In this document: positions 61,080 to 64,000 of the stretch, piece after piece
Layout of the letters: every line of letters begins with the position of its first letter
Position numbering within the stretch: position 1 is the stretch's first letter
Source: Ampullaceana balthica
Taxonomy: Eukaryota; Mollusca; Gastropoda; Lymnaeidae
Length of the DNA stretch: 64,000 bases
Assembly: GCA_944989445.1 (NCBI GenBank)
Contig: CALYLW010000318.1
Coordinates: 545,833-609,832 of the forward strand
Direction: 5' to 3'
Made by a program: the position numbers and the translations under genes
Notes under the pieces: model-generated
The model's database searches: none
What the model saw: only the letters and a program-made list of their open reading frames with translations
Told to the model about the DNA's origin: nothing

Positions 61080-62150
61080 TTACCTCCCATGGCCCCGTGA
61101 CTCTTTCCACCGATGGCCCCATGACTCTTACTTCCCATGGCCCCATGACTCTTACCTCCTATGGTCCCCATGACTCTTACCTCCCATGGCCCCATGACTC
61201 TTACCTCCGATGGTCCCATGACTCTTACCTACCATGGCCCCATGACTCTTACCTCCCATGGCCCCATAACTCTTACCTCCCATGACTCCATGACTCTTAC
61301 CACCTATGGCCCCATGACTCTTACCTACCATGGCCCCATAACTCTTACCTCCCATGGCCCCCTGACTCTTACATCCCATGGCCCCATGACTCTTACCTCC
61401 CATCTCCCCGTGACTCTTTCCTCCGATGGCCCAATGACTCTTACCTCCCATGACCCATAACTCTTACCTCCCATGGCCCCATGACTCTTACATCCTATGG
61501 CCCCATGACTCTTAACTCCCATGGCCCTATTACTCTTACCCACCAAAGCCCCATGACTCTTACCTCCGATGGCCCAATGACTCTTACCTCCCATGACCCA
61601 TAACTCTTACCTCCCATGACCCCATGACTCTAACCTCCCATGGCCCCATGACTCTTACCTCCCATGGCCCCATAACTCTTACATCCCATGGCCCCATGAC
61701 TCTTACCTCCCATGGCCCCATGACTCTTACCTCCCATGGCCCCATGACTCTTACCTCCCATGGCACCATGACGCTTACCTCCCATGGCCCCATGACTCTT
61801 ACCTACCATGGCCCCATGACTCTTACCTCCCATGGCCCCATGACTCTTACCACCCATGGCCCAATGACTCTTACCTCCCATGACCCCATGACTCTTACCT
61901 CCCATGGCCCCATGACTCTTACCTCCCATGGCCCCATGACTCTTACCTCCGATGGCCCAATGACTCTTACTTCCTATGGCCCCATGACTCTTACCTCCCA
62001 TGGCCCCATGACTCTTACCTCCTCTGGCCCCATTACTCTTACCTCCCATGGCCCCAAGACTCTTACCTCCCATGGCCCCATGACTCTTACCTCCCATGGC
62101 CCCAAGACTCTTACCTCCCATTGCTCCAATGACTCTTACCTCCCATTTCC
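61080..62150 (+). repeat. 24-bp minisatellite, about 44 units
   Basis: Unit 'ccccatgactcttacctccc' plus 'atgg', nearly perfect over about 1.07 kb, with point variants (ataactc, ttacatc, gatggccca). Groups of units recur as blocks (61425-61470 and 61570-61615 share 'ccgatggcccaatgactctt' and 'catgacccataactc'). The period of 24 keeps all frames open, so long ORFs on both strands (8-residue units MTLTSHGP and GKSHGAMG) are artefacts. Confidence 0.96.
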
Positions 62151-62159
62151 CCAGTACAG

Positions 62160-63700
62160 TAGTCTCTCATTTTCCCATTAAATCAGTTTCCCCTGACTTT
62201 AAAGGTATTTTATCCAAAGAACATTTTCATCGAAATGTGGATGTTTTGTTAGATGGATAAATACCCGGCTGAGAGGTAAACAAACCCAACATTGACCTAG
62301 ATAAATCTCCTATCACAGTTTCTCCCACTCAAGTTCCGCTCTTCTCAAATTCTTCTTGTCAAACGGGAGCCTTTCTTTTCCTTAGCCCTCTTACGTGGCG
62401 CCCGCCCCTAGAGAAAACACCAGCATACAATAAATTGCAAGCTGTGTTGACAATCCATTATTTTTATTATTCGGATTATTTGCCTTCAGATTTCGCAATC
62501 GTCACGTGCTCTGCAATAACGGAGACGAGTTTTAATGGCTGCCGTAAAAAGGAAAGAATGTGTTTGTACACTGGACATATTTTTAGTATTTCAACCTGTC
62601 TTTGAACCGGTCCCCCACACAGACCCCAATCCCAGACCCCAATCTCAGATCCCAATCACAGATCCCTTGGTACGTTTAGTGTGTTGCTGTGTTCCATATT
62701 GTAAAGGTAAAGGTACTCTAAAGTCGTGTGGATTAAAGTATTGAATAATAATACAAAACAGGACCGAAATATAAAAAAAGTGCATCTTAAATGTACACAA
62801 ATTTACAACGGTAATCAAAATGTTATGAACATATTTCTGAAATATTTTGAGCATGGATAGTGTAAATTACATATCTGTAAACAATAAGGCGACATTGACC
62901 ATTTTCATTTCAGCAAGGAACAGTTTGTTTTTAACCACGGAAGAATTCATCAAATAGATCATTAACATGACTTCTGAAGAAATGCTTCCGAACATTTACC
63001 TTTCATGCAGAACAAACATTTATACATAGATATTGCAAACGGGGTAAACTTCTAATTGAGTTGCAATTATTTAGGACTTAGACGCCCACACATATCATAC
63101 CTTGACTTCTCAACCCCGATAGTCCTCCAATGTTTTATTAGCGTCCCACATTCTGTTTGTAATAGGATCCGACACTGATAAATCATTGGGATTCAGTGTT
63201 ATCATCCTTCATAAACCATATAAAACATTGACTCATAAAACATATAAAACATTGACTCATAAAACATATAAAACATTGACTCATAAAACATATAAAACAT
63301 GGACTCATGAAACATAAATGAAACTAAAATAGTTTAGCCAAAATTGTTATAGCCTTGGCATCCGATATATGTCTGTCATAGCCATAAAGTAAAATTGTAT
63401 GGATATCAAGAGTTCAAAAATGAGCGGTGAAAATGTCAAACGTATTTGAAAGACGAAAGCCAATTTGGGGACACCAATGCTCTTTTTTGCCTTTTTTTTC
63501 GAATGCTCTCCCTTGGCAGATCATTTCATTGGTCCCCTCCTGAACATCAAGTTCTGACATATAAGAATAGGAACTTCAAAATTTTATTACCTTAAAAGAA
63601 TCATTTTTATTGTTCGGAATTCTCAATCTGACGTTATACTATTATTTTCCAAAATAATTTCGTTGTTTAAATCCGAAATGCATGACGTCAATTCCTAGCA
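62160..63700. other. Gene-free stretch with a small 24-bp tandem repeat
   Basis: Mostly unique AT-rich sequence. At about 63217-63310 there are four units of 'cataaaacatataaaacatt' plus 'gact'. ORFs here are short and unsupported. It may contain the 3' flank of the protease gene. Confidence 0.55.
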
Positions 63701-63728
63701 ACCGCATTGATGATAGCATACGGTGTAG

Positions 63729-63992
<264 letters not shown>

Positions 63993-64000
63993 TCAAATAG

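Noticed and set aside
61161..62181. Long ORFs on both strands with 8-residue periodicity
   Set aside because: They follow from a 24-bp minisatellite; no splice sites, start context or non-repeat coding sequence.

Overview
The window is eukaryotic nuclear DNA: AT-rich, with short exons bounded by GT/AG introns, and with many LINE, SINE, hAT, Tigger-like and MULE insertions and minisatellites. The repeat mix (a CR1/L2-like LINE with a TATCT-type tail, an RNase H-bearing I-like LINE, a tRNA-derived SINE) and the protein content suggest a mollusc, perhaps a freshwater gastropod. That placement is inference; no diagnostic marker was seen.

The main content is a direct tandem duplication of one multi-exon gene on the + strand. 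Copy 1 (from before position 1 to 17725) reads through 20 recognisable exons with all splice phases compatible: 1168 codons plus stop, with the 5' end outside the window. It encodes a helical region of unknown type, then a tyrosine-kinase-like domain lacking the key catalytic residues, then a second and more divergent kinase-like domain, then a disordered tail of about 270 residues rich in acidic-context tyrosines with an ITAM-like pair. Copy 2 (27450-45527) has the same exons in the same order plus two 5' exons whose copy 1 equivalents lie off the left edge. Copy 2 carries three frameshifts, a destroyed splice donor and a GC donor, so it looks like a decaying paralog.

Comparing the copies dates the mobile elements. 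Copy 1 alone has a Helitron-like piece, a Tigger-like element carrying a GC-rich repeat, a SINE, a 2.6-kb hAT transposon with its empty site preserved in copy 2, a LINE 3' end and a 20-bp minisatellite. Copy 2 alone has a 34-bp minisatellite, two LINE fragments and nested hAT elements. None of these lies inside an exon.

The spacer (about 19-27.4 kb) holds long (CT)n tracts, a second copy of the GC-rich repeat and a 1.35-kb MULE-like element with perfect 9-bp target duplications. Right of copy 2 lie a degenerate 3.4-kb hAT element (47.96-51.37 kb), simple repeats, an intact 306-codon orphan gene on the - strand (54221-55141), two minisatellites that generate spurious ORFs (58.3-58.7 and 61.08-62.15 kb), a Tc1/mariner-like MITE, and the last exon of a trypsin-family serine protease on the - strand (63729-63893).
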